Assembly: GCF_963583255.1 (NCBI RefSeq)
Contig: NC_084817.1
Coordinates: 20,007,989-20,071,988, forward strand
From: Pyrus communis
Taxonomy: Eukaryota; Streptophyta; Magnoliopsida; Rosales; Rosaceae
Length of the DNA stretch: 64,000 nucleotides
Reading direction: 5' to 3'
Shown here: piece after piece, positions 11,533 through 24,264 of the stretch
Position numbering within the stretch: position 1 is the stretch's first letter
Layout of the letters: every line of letters starts with the position of its first letter
The notes under the pieces: generated by a model
Told to the model about the DNA's origin: nothing
What the model saw: only the letters and a program-made list of their open reading frames with translations
Databases searched by the model: none
Made by a program: the position numbers and the translations under genes

Positions 11533-12199
11533 TTTCAATCTTATCTAGTTTGTCCGTGCATGTTAGTTGTGTTGGTGCCTGGTGTTCAAAAGCAGGTATG
11601 GGTGGGCTTGGATGCCTGATTGGATCAACCGCAGCATTACTTAAAAGAGAGATCTTTTGAAGCAGTTTTCTTAAAAAAATTGCTAGAGGATGCTAAAAAC
11701 TCTCTTATTTGAACTTTTTCATCTAATATTATTGACTCTTCTTTTCATATGTAATGTTATTTGATGAACAGAATCTGCATACTTTCTATAATCTATCACC
11801 GTTTAAAGATTAAATTAATTATGCTAAAACTCAGTCAAATTAGATACCGTTTAACTATTTGATTAACAATGTCCAATTGTTAAGAAATACAATTAGAGCA
11901 ACGATGTGTTAAGTTATCCAGTTGGCCATGTCTTAAGGACGTGATTAAGGGGAAGTAATGCCACGTGTCAGCACAATCGAAACCTAAAAAAAAAAAAAAA
12001 AAAACCGAGGGGAGCCCTGCACGTTTTTCCCTCCAACACGTTCGAAGGAAAGACTGACCAAGAATAGGTGTACGGAGGGCCCGTTCTCTTTGGGGTCCCG
12101 CTTGACCAACCACCACACCCACACCCACACCCCCCTGCTTTCTTTCTCTTTCTCTTTCTGTTCTGTGTCTGTTCCTGTTGGTGACAACAACACGACAAT

Positions 12200-12554
12200 T
12201 TCTCCCTCCCTCTGTCTCTAATCTGTCAGCAAAAACAAAAAAAATTTAGAAGAAAAAGAAAGAGATCCCATCATCTCCTTTCTCTTTCCAATCCAACAAC
12301 AACAACCCACGTTTCGATTTCTATACAAGGTACATTTTTTGTGATTTTTGGGAGTTGGGTTTTTTCTTATTTGAAAAATGGATTCTGGGTTTGATTGCTC
12401 GATGAGAAATGTTGTTGCTTTTGTGGGTTTGTGTTGGATTTGGTTTCTGGGTTTGATGGTTTGAATTACATTGTTGAGTTTGTGACCAATGTAGGAACCG
12501 GTTGGTGCTGATCCGTGTCGGATATGATTCTGTAACTCTGGAATCCATCAGAGG
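12200..12554 (+). promoter_or_regulatory. REN1-like gene 5' leader with a leader intron
   Basis: A pyrimidine-rich leader follows an ACCCAC/CTTTCT-rich promoter stretch at 12110-12180. The leader is spliced: a donor AAG|GTACAT after 12329 and an acceptor GTAG ending at 12494, so untranslated bases 12495-12554 precede the ATG at 12555. The transcription start is not resolved. Confidence 0.55.
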
Positions 12555-13480
12555 ATGACTAACCGAATCACCAATGCGCCTCAGGTATATAAGTTTTGGT
12601 TTCATTACAAATGCTGCTTTCCTTTTTCTAATAGCTTTGATCTATATGTATCCACATAAATATTGCACATGCATTTTAATTGTTAGGCAAATTGAAAAGG
12701 AAATTTATCGGATTGTTTTGTGTTTCAGGGAGAAGGCGATGCTCCTCCTCCTCCGCCTCCTCCTCCCCCATCTGGTAGCCCTGGCCCACCTGAATCTCAG
12801 CCTTCTCGTGGTGGCAACACGGTAATGTCATTTTTATTCAATCATAACATCAGCGTGGATGAAAATGGTTACATTTATACTATCCCTGGTTCGCGTTAAC
12901 CTGTTATCGGTGTGCTCATCAAAATCTAATTTTCATTTTTATCATTCACCATTACTATGATCGGCTCATATGGAAACTTAGTCCTGTGCTTGGTAGAACC
13001 TGTGATGTTACCTCGTGTGCATATATTTCTTGCAGCTAAAATTTCAAGGACAAAGTTTTGTAAAAAGGAATAACAACATATGTTGTTGCACAACCTAAGC
13101 TTTTCAACTGACCATTCTAATAGAACTATACCATTTGTGAAAAGACAAGAGCATTCAAGACTAAGTGCTCGTGGATAATTTAGATGCACGAGGGTGAAAT
13201 AATATCATATGCTATTCATTGTCATGTAATATCATTTTTTTAATCTCTTGGTTAACCAAAGTAAAACTATGCCCTCTGAAGTTAAGATGTTTTGCAGATA
13301 TTCAAGAGTGGACCGTTATTTATATCATCCAAAGGAATTGGGTGGACGTCCTGGAAGAAAAGATGGTTTATCCTAACTCGCACATCACTTGTTTTCTTCA
13401 GAAGTGATCCAGTAAGTAATTATTTGTCCGGTAATAGTGTGTGCATGTGCTTGCATCTGTTCTTCTTGTATACATTATTA

Positions 13481-13515
<35 letters not shown>

Positions 13516-16500
13516 TCCCTCCCTCCCTCCCTCCCTTCCTCCCTCTCGCTCCCTCTCTCTCCCTCTCTCTCCCTCTCTCTCCCTCTCTCTCTCTCTCTCC
13601 CCCTCTCCCTCCTAATGTTTCATTTACTATAATTCTACATTGCCAGAGTGCTGCTCTAAAGGGGAGTGAAGTGAACTTGACCCTGGGTGGTATTGACCTC
13701 AACAATTCAGGCAGGTTGGCTTGTAATTCTGAATTGTATTTATCTGCTGTTCTGCTCTTGTATTACTGCTAACCTCGCGTCATTTAATTGTACAATTTTT
13801 CTAGTGTGGTTGTCAAAGCAGACAAGAAACTCTTGACCGTGCTCTTTCCAGATGGCCGTGATGGACGAGCCTTCACACTTAAGGTGTGCTTTCCTTTTTA
13901 TCCCTATTATTTCGCTTGGTTGAAAAACTTGAAGTGCTCTTTTTCCTTGGTGGAATTTTTAGATTTACAACTACTTTTTTATAAATAAGAAAGTTAATTT
14001 GCGCAAGTCACAACAGTTTCTACCGATAACATCCGCATAAAAGAATATATTCAACTGACTCGGAAAACAAATTCCTCACATAAATCTGTTCGCTTATGGA
14101 TAAAGATTTTCTGTCAGTAAAATCTTCTGTGTTCAAAGTCCTGTATTCTATGCATGATAAAATTGTCATCCTATAAGGGTGATGATTAATTGTTTTGATG
14201 ATAATCTGAGTACATTTTTTTCCATATTCCTTTTAAAGAAGGTAAATGTTTGTTGATTATTTGACTTTAGGTCTTATTTGGTGTTATCATATCCTATCAT
14301 AACCACATTTCAAGCTTGTTGGGACACTACATTAGTTGTGTGGCCAAGTTAGGACTTCAAGGAGGCACTACTTGTTGGGGACACAGCATTGTGGGGCTGA
14401 ATTCCTTTAACCATTTCATAGAAGTTCATTGATATATTCTTTTGTAAAACACTCTATTTTTGTGGAAAACGTTGAGAAGTTGGTTAAAAAAAGTTGACTT
14501 GTGAAATCCTTTTGACCAAAAGTTAGGTATGGAGGTGAAGTTGATCTTGCTATCTTCTGCTGATTTGTTGTGTATTACCTCTTCTGCAGGCTGAAACATT
14601 GGAAGATTTACATGAGTGGAAGACTGCACTTGAAAATGCGTTGGTGCAAGCCCCAAGTGGCGGCGGTCATGCTATGGGGCAAAATGGAACGTTAGGGAAT
14701 GATAAGACTGAGGCTGTTGATGGTTCTGCGGACCAGTGTATGCTCTTCTTATAGTGACTCTCCTTACATACTGTTTAATACTGCACATGTTTATGCCATC
14801 TGGTGTACATTTTTCTTTCAGCTGTTTGCATAGTCTCATTGAACCAGTATTTGGTGTTAAATAGTACATTACCTGACAGTCTATTATATCAACTTTATGT
14901 GGTATACCAGAAATGAAATTTTGTACGTTTTAAGAAAAATGGAGAAAACTTCAAGTATATTTATTTAACTTAGAGTTCAAGCGCAAACAATATGGTAAGA
15001 TAGCAAAAGTAGTCAAGTATTGAAATAACTTCAAGCCACTATACAAATTCAATTAGACAGCTGAATACAAAGAGTCGAGTTGTGTTTTTATATGTAGAAT
15101 GTTTTGCCACATGATATTTAGTGTTGTGGTACTCAGTCTGCATCATGGCTACCCAACCGAGTATAAAATCCTGTCAGATTGTTTAGCTAGTATCTTCAGA
15201 TACGGATTTTCTTACGATTGGGCCTTGCATTGGATTTTTTTTTTAAACTTTTTCTTGCTATCCTTGTACCGCCTCACTGAAATATTGTTGTTGTCGGTAT
15301 TTCTTTTACAGCAAAGGATAAGAAGCCAGTGAAATCTACAGTCGTTGGAGTGCCTGTTCTACTGGCCTTGGAAGATGTTGATGGAGCTCCGTCTTTCTTG
15401 GAAAAAGCCTTTAGGTTCGTAGAAGAATATGGTGGGTTCTCCATATCTCACTATCAGATGTCATTTCAACTTACCTTGGTGGTTTAATAACATACATATA
15501 TACAGTCGAGTGCACCAACCCCCAGTTCTTGTAGTATATTGAACATTGTTAATGCCTGCACCGTCTGAGAAGCCTTAATTGGAAGCTAGTCTTTTGATTT
15601 GGATGTATTCTTTTAATGCATATCCGTTGCATATGATATGTATTAATGTCTAAGACCTAATAATTTTACATACTTATACTGAAGGCTCTTAAGGGGAAGC
15701 TGTCAACTGATGGTACTTGTAATTTGACTATGAGCAATCTTAAGTCTGTGTGACCTCGGCCATCACTGGTTTCGAAATAGATTAATTTCTTTTCTTGTTT
15801 GAAATATGTGTCTGATCATTTGATATAATTAGGAGTCAAAGTAGAAGGGATCTTACGACAAGCTGCAGATGTTGAAGATGTTCAAAGTAGAATAAGAGAG
15901 TATGAACAGGGTTAGTGTTTCTTTCCCTTTTAATAATATTTGGTGTTCATCAACATTTTTTTTTAAGTTATACATTTATTGTTCAATGGAGCTGTTATGA
16001 ACTATATAAATACATACATACATACATACATACGTATATATATACACACACCATTTATATATACAGTCCCTTCTATTGAAGGATCCCTCAAATAAGGTTA
16101 TGGATTATATATCTTCGTATTTTTTTCAACAATCCAAACTGTATATTTTTATTCAGGATTGGCTGTTTTAATTGAAACTCTAGATCTAAATTCAATTTAT
16201 CACTTGTGGTTTGTGGAGTTGTATAAGTGGAAAAAAATTCTAAATAATGATCCTTTTCGATATCTGAGATATTTTCGGGTTGTGTTTTTATGCATCAGGG
16301 AAAACTGAGTTTTCTCCTCAGGAGGACGCACATGTTATTGCTGATTGTGTCAAGGTACTTATTTTTCTCAGTTAAATGTTGATTTCTTCGTGTAGATTAT
16401 AAAATGTTCTGAAGGTTTTATATTTTCTTTCTTGATGCAAATTTCCAGTATGTCCTCCGGGAGTTGCCATCTCCCCCTGTCCCTGCATCTTGCTGTAATG

Positions 16501-19500
16501 CACTGTTAGAAGCCTTTCGTAAATCTGGTATGGTACATTTGATTTAAACTATATCATCTGTTACTTTGTACTTTTTCGATTAGTTATGATATTTATTGTG
16601 TCGTAAAGTCTGGCTAAGAAACTCTCACATAGAACTGCTGACTCTTTTAACAGTCTCTTAATATCATTTTATAATATGCATCAGTCTTGTCATTCATATT
16701 AGGGCCAACCCAAATGAAGCCTCATTTAGCCTAGCTACATTCTTTCTTGGCCTGAAGTCAATCATTAGAGTTTCTATATTCTAACAAGGAAAACAAAGAA
16801 AAGAGTAATCGAGCTTCAAGATGTTGGCTCAAAACCCAGGTTACTAAACGGCAATAACGGGGATGGGAGTTTTCCTGGATCTTTTTTGTTTATGTTTTGT
16901 GAAATTGGAGTGGAAAGAAAATTACTAATACTATAAAGCTCAGTTCGGTATTTTGTTATTGCCAGATCTTACTTGCTCAGGGAATGTCCATTTTCCCACG
17001 TCTCAAAGTTATAGAGAGATCTTTTTCTAGTTAGACTTCTGTCAAGATCAAGAACCATCCCTTCCTATTTGGTTGTCGTCTCAGATAGAGAAAGATAAAT
17101 TGGAGTTCGTTGTTTACACAAAAGTTCCTGGAGTTTGACTTATGCCTAAATGTCAATGGGTGTTTCCTGAGAGGGGAAGTTTTATATTGTCAAGCGCTTC
17201 AGTTTGGCCTTTGGGTCTATGTGTGTCTGTCTTCTACACAACATTTGAGTGTTAAATAAATGTTACTGTTGTTCTAATTCCTTAATACAAATTTCCCAAT
17301 GATTAGGTATAGGTAATGATCGTGGTGGTAGAGTCAATGCTATGCGCACAACAATATGTGATACATTCCCAGAGCCAAATCGCCGTTTACTGCAAAGGTT
17401 AGTTTTATGTTACTTCGTTATCTGAGTTTTGGTTTAGTTCCGTTTTGTGTACGAGTGTGTTTTGCACGTGCAGTTATCTTCTTTTTTTTCCGTGTTTGAT
17501 TGAATAGATTATTGCTTTCGTTTGTTAATTATTTGACATTTAGATTGTTTTCCTCGTTTCTTTAAGTATCAAGCGTCTCCTGTAAAGAAGTTTTAACATG
17601 CTTGTGCAGTGCGAATTATAGTGCTAGAGAAGGTTACTATAAATAATTTTCTTTTAGCGAGACTCCTTAGCTGTAGTTAAGCCATTTGTTTGCATAAACT
17701 TCAGTTATCTCCTACTTGGACACCAGTTTTGGAGATTTCCATTTTGTTCCCTGCATTATCTCTCTTTCTTTACTATCTTGCATTCACATAATGTCCGGTT
17801 ATACTTTGTCAAATTCAATTTGTATCCTTTTCCGGTTCAGAATTCTTTTGATGATGCAAAGTGTGGCTGCTCAGAAAGCTGTGAACCGAATGAGCTGCTC
17901 TGCTGTGGCAGCTTGTATGGCTCCTTTACTTCTTCGTCCACTCTTAGCTGGGGATTGTGAAGTTGACAATGATTTTGATGTGGGGGGTGATGGTTCTGTT
18001 CAACTATTGCAAGCTGCTGCTGCCGCTAATCATGCTCAAGCGATTGTTATAACTTTGTTGGAGGAGTATAATCACATATTTGGGGTACACTACAACAATA
18101 CTTTTACCTTTTACCATTACTTTAATGATAACACTTTCTACTTTGTGCTGGTTTTGAGCTGCGAGTATATTCTATTCAGTGTTGTTTTTCACAAAAGTTT
18201 ATCGACTAGCTCACTCTAGAATTATTTCACATCAATAGTTTGGACCCCAGATTTCTGTTTAGTTATGATGTTGAGAATATTTCATAATTAGGAAGTTGAA
18301 CCGAGTTGGTTCTTTCTCCATGTATTTGCAGGAAGGTGGTCCCCTGTCCCCGGAACTATACAGTGACACAGAAGATAGTGAAAGTGAGACTGAGGGGGCA
18401 ACTGATGATGATGATTACTATGAAGATGATGAAACTGATGCAGGAACAGAGGATGAAGAAGCTGAACTTGTTTCTGATGGAGATGGAACATTTAGTGAGA
18501 GTGGTGAATCTGAATACAATGATCTGCATGATAATAAGGCATGTTACATACTTAGTCCTTCAATAGATTAGTGCCAGACCTTGTGGTCGAGATTTGGTGC
18601 TTTCAAGTTGGTTAAATTATTAGTGCCAGACATTAACATTAGCATTCTGCTTTTTGTTCTTGTCTTACTGTTTGTTGCTTGTCCGTTGCCAGAAAAACTT
18701 GGAGATTCGTGTATAACATATTCACTCTTTGCAGGATGGTGACGGTTTAAGACCAGGCATGAAGTCTCCTCATGGAGGCAACGACGGTAAAGCTCACGAG
18801 AAGTTGTCATCAAGCTCAACTAAAATATTGCAGCCTCAACCTGCTTTAGAGAGCAGTGAGAATAAACTGAGTTCAAGCAAAACTAATACGCCAGTGCAGG
18901 CTAGCGAGTCTGCTGTAGTAGAAGAGGTTTCTAGAGAAATAAGTTCACGGCAACAGCCACCCGATCATGTTCTTCCATCCCTATCTATTCAAAAATCTTC
19001 ATCTATATCCAATGGATCTGGGCATGTTAGGAATCGTACTGGTTGGGGACGTATGGCTGTAAGTCTATGTTTACTGGACTGGTGATACAGTCTTTTGCTT
19101 ATTAGGCCTTTCATCATTATCTATACCTTCCTAGATTATGTTATCTGGGAAGGGACTTGCAATTTTCCCATAAACCGTCTCCAATTCAGAGAGTTTTTGT
19201 TAATTGAGTTTCGTTTTTTCCTTTGGCGGGTGGGGGGATTTCTGGTTCAGGCAAGGAAGAACCTTTCCATGGAATCCATTGATTACAGCCTTGAGGAAGA
19301 GTAAGTGATGCAAATTCCATCTCTGAAGAGTTTCTTTCCCTCATAGAGATTTGCCTATAATCTTTTTCATTGTCAGTGGATGCCCTGCATTGCACACTTC
19401 ATACATACAGGCTCACGCGTCCACATGAGCATGCATCAGTAGTACATTTTTTTCCAAAGTGTATCAGTGTTTTACTTTCTCAAGATGATCCATTAGTGTT

Positions 19501-21743
19501 AACGTTTAGGATGCAGTGAACTTCCAATTTTTGAAGCTTCTCTTCGCATCATTGTTTTGTTCTAACATCTAATTTTTCCTCCTGTATAAAGGGCTGAAAT
19601 CCAGAATCTCGAGAGGACTAAATCTGAGTTAGAAAACAGAATTGCAGAAGAGGTATCTCACTATCCAATTACACCGTATCAAGTTGTTTGGAATTGTTAA
19701 GTTAGTTGTCAGTTTCCTTTACAGGTTGAAGGGAATGCTGCTCTACAAGCAAGTCTGGAGAGAGAGAAGACGGCCTTGCGTGAGCGTCGCCTAGCTCTCA
19801 AGCAAGATGTAAATTCCATACTGAGAGAACAATTTTTCTTATTTATCTAAACACGCTTCTGCATCCGTAGAATATAATGCTAGTTCGATTATTATTAATG
19901 GTTATTAAGTGATTAACCAAGATGAGTGAAGTTAATACTGATATTGGGCATTAAACGTCCTTGTAGGTGGCGAGACTACAGGAACAGTTACAGAAGGAGA
20001 AGGATTTAACAGCAGCTCTCGAAGCAGGACTAAAAATGTCGGGGGGATGTGTGCCCAATTTAGCCACAGTTGATGAAAAAGTTAGTATTGTGCCCTTAAA
20101 TTGTTATGGCATAAGAGCTTTTATCATGCAACAAAATATTAACTTGCATATGTGCTATATAGACAAGGGCAGATCTTATTGAAATAGCTCAGGCAGAAGA
20201 GAATGTTTCCAACTTGAAGAAGAAGGTTGATGATCTAGGCGTGCAGCTTAATCAACAACGTGAAAGAAACCGTGGCTCTATGTCTGATGCTTCCATTCCA
20301 TCCCGAAATAGTGGTGATCATCAAGCAAAACAGTGAGATCTTTTGTTATTTCGTGATGCTTTCTTGTTAGATCATTCTTCTATGTTTGTCAAAGAGAGTT
20401 CGTGATATGTGGTTATAACAATTAATGCTTACAAGTCTTCGAATGCAAGTTACATGAATGCAGAAATAGTTTTCCTTTGATGACTCAATGGCACTTTCTT
20501 TTTCCCCTTTTCTGTCATTTTTAGGCACACAACAGATAGACAGAAGGACAGTGAAAACATAGTCCCTTCCCATTTCGAATCGTCAAGAAGCAAGGTACAT
20601 TTATTTTGACATTTGAGATATCAACATGAATAAATGTCGTGGTTAACTTATTTTTTGTATTATTTTGGTCTTGCAACCGGTCCAATTATGTTTTAGCTAA
20701 ACTGAGCCTTTAAAAGCAGATGTGGGCGTAGTCACATTGGCCAGAGCAGATGTGTTCCCACCTATGCACCCGAGTCCGAATTTCCTCTCTGCAAAGTAGA
20801 ATAGAAAAGGAAATTAAGCCTTTATAAAACTTGTAGGATGAACTTAGCGAGCAGTTTGTGCTAAAGTGGATTCGTTAAAGGAATAACTATGTTTGAACTA
20901 ATATCTGGGTATGTTCAACAGGATACTCATCAAGATGGAACGGAAAATGTGAATGGAAAGAAAACAGATGCAACAAACAAAAGCAACTCTCGGTCTGTTG
21001 CGCCGCCAGCTGATTCTTCTGCAATAGAGACAGTGGTAGCCAAGCCTACAGCTTCAACCAACTCCAAGAAAGGCGGTGGGGTTGAGGTAAGATCGATCAT
21101 ATTAGTTCTGGTTCAATAAAATTTTAACCAGATTACCATTAAAATGAAGATTCGCTTTCCACATTGCACATATGCATTCTGTCTTTCGTTTTGATGATGT
21201 CGATTACTATTATGGATTGCAACTTGGATTAATGGGGGGAGGATTACAACGCGGATTGAAAGGACTAGAAAACGTCTATGTTTCTACTTGTTGCTTTGTA
21301 TTTTTACTAATGCTTGCTTGCTGAGCTGATTTATTTGTGTGATTAGATAGAAGGGTAGAAATAGTTACATACCTCTGTCTGTGGCATAACAGGGAGGTAA
21401 TTCCGCAACTTCAGCAATAACAAAGTTGACATCACGACTGAATTTATTGAAGGAGCGGCGGAGCCAAATAGCAAATGAGATTCAAGGCCGCGGTCCTGCT
21501 CAAAGTTTGGATAAAAGTCAGTCGCTCCAATACGACAAGAGTTATGAAACCTCGGAAAAGCCAGAGAAACTTAGGAAGGCGGAGAGTCATTCGGAGAGAG
21601 GAGGAAAGAGATCAGAAAGCCAACAGCAGCAGCATAACCTGGACAGAGGAAAATCAGAAAGCCATTTATCTGTATCCGTGGAGAAGGGTCGACTTGTAGA
21701 GGGTGGTAAACGGAAAACTTCTCCGAGGACGGACAGCAGATGA
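12555..21743 (+). CDS. REN1: PH-RhoGAP protein, REN1/PHGAP family
   Basis: The family switches off ROP (plant Rho) GTPases by stimulating GTP hydrolysis; Arabidopsis REN1 restricts ROP1 at the pollen-tube tip. Coding exons: 12555-12584, 12729-12821, 13298-13411, 13647-13714, 13805-13883, 14590-14737, 15312-15431, 15833-15910, 16299-16354, 16449-16527, 17307-17397, 17841-18084, 18332-18538, 18735-19058, 19251-19300, 19592-19652, 19725-19808, 19967-20080, 20163-20332, 20525-20594, 20922-21086, 21393-21743. They join without a frame break into 931 residues. Order: proline-rich N-terminus (15-31), PH domain (about 42-148, with GWTSWKKRWFILT), RhoGAP domain (about 190-400) with the arginine finger R226 in GILRQAADVED, acidic stretch (401-469), serine-rich linker, coiled coil (about 580-735), basic tail. 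The intron after 18538 is GC-AG. The poly-proline start favours REN1 over PHGAP1/2; the paralogue assignment is moderate. Confidence 0.9.
13481..13612. repeat. CT-rich microsatellite in intron 3 of the REN1-like gene
   Basis: About 130 bp of CT dinucleotides mixed with CCCT and CCCTCT units, ending 34 bp before the exon at 13647. It acts as an unusually long pyrimidine tract upstream of that acceptor and should vary in length between individuals. Confidence 0.9.
16006..16052. repeat. TACA/TA microsatellite in a REN1-like intron
   Basis: About five ATAC repeats followed by TATATATA and ACACAC runs, in the intron between the exons ending 15910 and starting 16299. Confidence 0.8.
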
Positions 21744-22493
21744 TAACAAAAGTTTTTGTTCCGTGAAGGACGAGAGGGATGTGTGTACAGATGAAGCATT
21801 TCCTTGTTGTAAAACTGATTTATTTGCAACCCCAAACTGTTCATTTATGCTGGCAGGCACACCCAAATTGCTCAGTTATTTGCGGGCGTTGCATCTGTAT
21901 GGATGAATGAATATGCAATTTTTGTTCCAGTTGCTTAGGATATATATGCTCATAAATTTTGAACACAAGTTGAAGTTTCTGGGTCTCAGTGTTGAACTTG
22001 ATATCAAATGATTTTACAAAGTAAGTTCGTTATCCATATTCCAAAAAAGTCATCATGCAATCGCCCATTGCTGAAATATCGTCATGACTCATATTAGGGG
22101 GAGGGGAGAGAGTTCGAACTATTACAATAATTTAGAGAGAGAGTTTCAAATCCAGAACACTAGATAGGACCTTAACATCCAATCTATCTTGGAACTATTT
22201 TTTTTTTTAATATTGGAACTATTTTAACATCATATATAAGTGAAACTTCAATAAAAAACAGTAAAATATAGACCTATGAAATTACATTATTACCCATCAT
22301 TTTTGTCAGTAAAATATAGACCTATGAAATTACATTATTACCCATCATTTTTGTTTGTGGGTTAGAAAACTAAGTAATCGTTTCACCCTCATTTGATTGA
22401 TAAAGAAGATATTCTCATGGTCGAAAAAGGAAAAATAATAATAATATTCATGGTGATTATTTTTCATCATCGTCATTGATCGGATCCCAACTC
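21744..22493. other. Convergent intergenic region with a 48-bp tandem duplication
   Basis: Contains the 3' untranslated region of the REN1-like gene (to roughly 22020) and the untranslated end of the carrier gene on the other strand. A unit starting GTAAAATATAGACCTATG occurs twice in tandem (about 22262-22309 and 22310-22357), nearly identical. No other gene is visible. Confidence 0.6.
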
Positions 22494-23447
22494 TCAATAG
22501 TCCTTAAGCACCTTCCTGATCTGCTCAAGCGTCACAAACAGCACCACAGTGAATGGCCCCTGCCTCGAAATCGTAGGGATGAAGCCCTTGTAAAGGGCCA
22601 TGGGCCCCTCCGCCCTCACAGTCTTTAGGGCACAGTCCAGGGCCCCAGTGTACGGCGGGTCCCGCCCGGCTTCCACCTTCATGTTCATAACCCTAGTCTT
22701 AATCACGTCGATCGGATTCGAGGCCACGGAGGCCACAAACCCCGCCGCGAAACTCGCGGTCACGTGCGTCCCGAGGCCGTCCTTCATCAAGTGCCTATCG
22801 AGAATGGCCTCCTTGAACTGGTCGTACGACGCCAGCTGCGACGCCGTCACGATCATCGCGCGGTTTACCGTAAGGCTGGACCCGCGCCACAGGCTAAGAA
22901 CCCCTTCGCTCCTCGCCATCTTCGTAATCGCGTCGATCACGTTCTTGTAGCCACGGCCGCCAGCCTGCATCCGGACCATGGCCACGTCGGCGGGGTTTCC
23001 GACGGCAGCACCAACTCCACCGGCGACGAGTCCAGCGAGAATTTTTCGGGGCAGGGGCAGGTTCCCGGAGTTCGAGTCTGCCCATCTGACTTTCAAAATT
23101 TCGTAGAGGCCCATTCGGGTGGTGGAGTAGAGAGTCTGGCGGAGGACGGTGGCGGAGACTCCAGAGAACAACGCCTTAACGCCTTCGGTCTGAAAAATTT
23201 TGACTCCGACCGAGATTGGACCGGCACGTGCGGCGGCGGCCGGCGGAGGCGGGGCAACCAGGGTGGCAGAATGGGAATGAAAAGCAAAAGCAGGGCGGAG
23301 ATTGTGGATGCGCTGGGGGGCGGCGGCCCGGGCGGGGTTGTTCTCGCCCTGGAGCTGCATACGGACCTTGATAAGATCCAGCGGGTGGGTGGAGCAGCCG
23401 GCGACAATGGAAGCGACGCCTCCCTCGACAAATCCTTTGATACCCAT
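22494..23447 (-). CDS. DIC1: Mitochondrial dicarboxylate carrier (DIC/UCP5 type)
   Basis: Inner-membrane carrier of the SLC25 family. Plant DIC proteins (earlier named UCP4-6) exchange malate, oxaloacetate, succinate and other dicarboxylates with phosphate or sulfate. One uninterrupted 317-residue frame holds the three mitochondrial-carrier repeats: signature P22-x-D24-x-x-K27 in HPLDLIKVRM, P152-x-D154 in NPADVAMVRM, and P245-x-D247-x-x-K250 in NPIDVIKTRV. LYSTTRMGLYEILK and SLWRGSSLTVNRAM are typical of the DIC group. An alanine/proline-rich insert (about 40-77) lies in the first repeat after helix 1, as in plant DICs. It is intronless, like many plant DIC genes. GC content is clearly higher than the surroundings, normal for such a gene. 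It converges with the REN1-like gene. DIC1 versus DIC2/3 is not resolved. Confidence 0.92.
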   Translation of the reverse strand: MGIKGFVEGGVASIVAGCSTHPLDLIKVRMQLQGENNPARAAAPQRIHNLRPAFAFHSHSATLVAPPPPAAAARAGPISVGVKIFQTEGVKALFSGVSATVLRQTLYSTTRMGLYEILKVRWADSNSGNLPLPRKILAGLVAGGVGAAVGNPADVAMVRMQAGGRGYKNVIDAITKMARSEGVLSLWRGSSLTVNRAMIVTASQLASYDQFKEAILDRHLMKDGLGTHVTASFAAGFVASVASNPIDVIKTRVMNMKVEAGRDPPYTGALDCALKTVRAEGPMALYKGFIPTISRQGPFTVVLFVTLEQIRKVLKDY

Positions 23448-23880
23448 TTGCTCAAGTAAATCAAAGGTCGAATCTTGGGGGGTTTTTTCCCTTTTTTTGG
23501 GATCGTCCGTTAGAAAAAGAATGAAAGAATTGAAAAAATTGGATCAAAACTAAATTGGGGGGAGAGGGGTTTTCAGGAGGACCAATTAGGGTTCATGTCA
23601 CTGGTGATCAAGAGGTGGGAGTGGAGGGCAAAGGCAATGGAGGAGGAGTGAGGGACGTTGGGCCTCTGAGACATATGCTGTATGTATCTGCCAATGTGCT
23701 GAGTCCGAATGGTTGAGTTGGAGGCTGAGGGAGTAGAGGCTGTAGTTATATAGTGGGAATTGGAGAGTAGCAACAACTGCAAGGAAAGAAAGTGGGAAGG
23801 AGGGGGGAACGAGGATGCGAGATGCGCCGCGGGCCGCGCCTAGTGAACATTGGTGAGAGTGATACGACGCGGTTATAGAT
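23448..23880 (-). promoter_or_regulatory. Leader and promoter of the carrier gene
   Basis: Upstream of the carrier ATG on the minus strand lies a leader with A/G- and T-rich stretches. Small upstream frames occur but none looks conserved. No clear TATA box was placed. Confidence 0.35.
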
Positions 23881-24264
23881 TGATTGATTGCAGGGACCCT
23901 TTTGCCTTAGATCTAGCGACCTCTAATTTTCCGCTTATTATCTTAATACCCCCTCAATGATAGGGACTTACCCGCTGAGTTTACAACCGTCTAGAGCAAT
24001 TTTACAGCTTAATTGCTCCGACTCTTCCTCATACGCTGTCTCCTTCCCTCAACTTTGTCTATTGACTCGTTAATTTTGTACTATGGGATACTCGATTTTT
24101 CGTTCGTATGTTATTAATATTTGGTATATTGGTACCGTCCATTTAATCTATATATAAATTGTGGTTACTTATTGTTCGATTTTAATGCAATAGTATGTGG
24201 TTTAAACTTTTGTTGTACTTTGTCCTCAGCCGTTGAATTAAGATAGAATAATGGGTGATCAAGA

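Noticed and set aside
17716..18219. 167-codon frame in the REN1-like gene
   Set aside because: Only its middle (17841-18084) is an exon; the rest is flanking intron.
18306..18566. Methionine-rich alternative frame over the acidic exon
   Set aside because: Out-of-frame reading of GAT/GAA repeats of the true exon.
22764..23459. 231-codon frame antisense to the dicarboxylate carrier gene
   Set aside because: It is a shadow of the GC-rich carrier gene; the translation is low-complexity and resembles no family.
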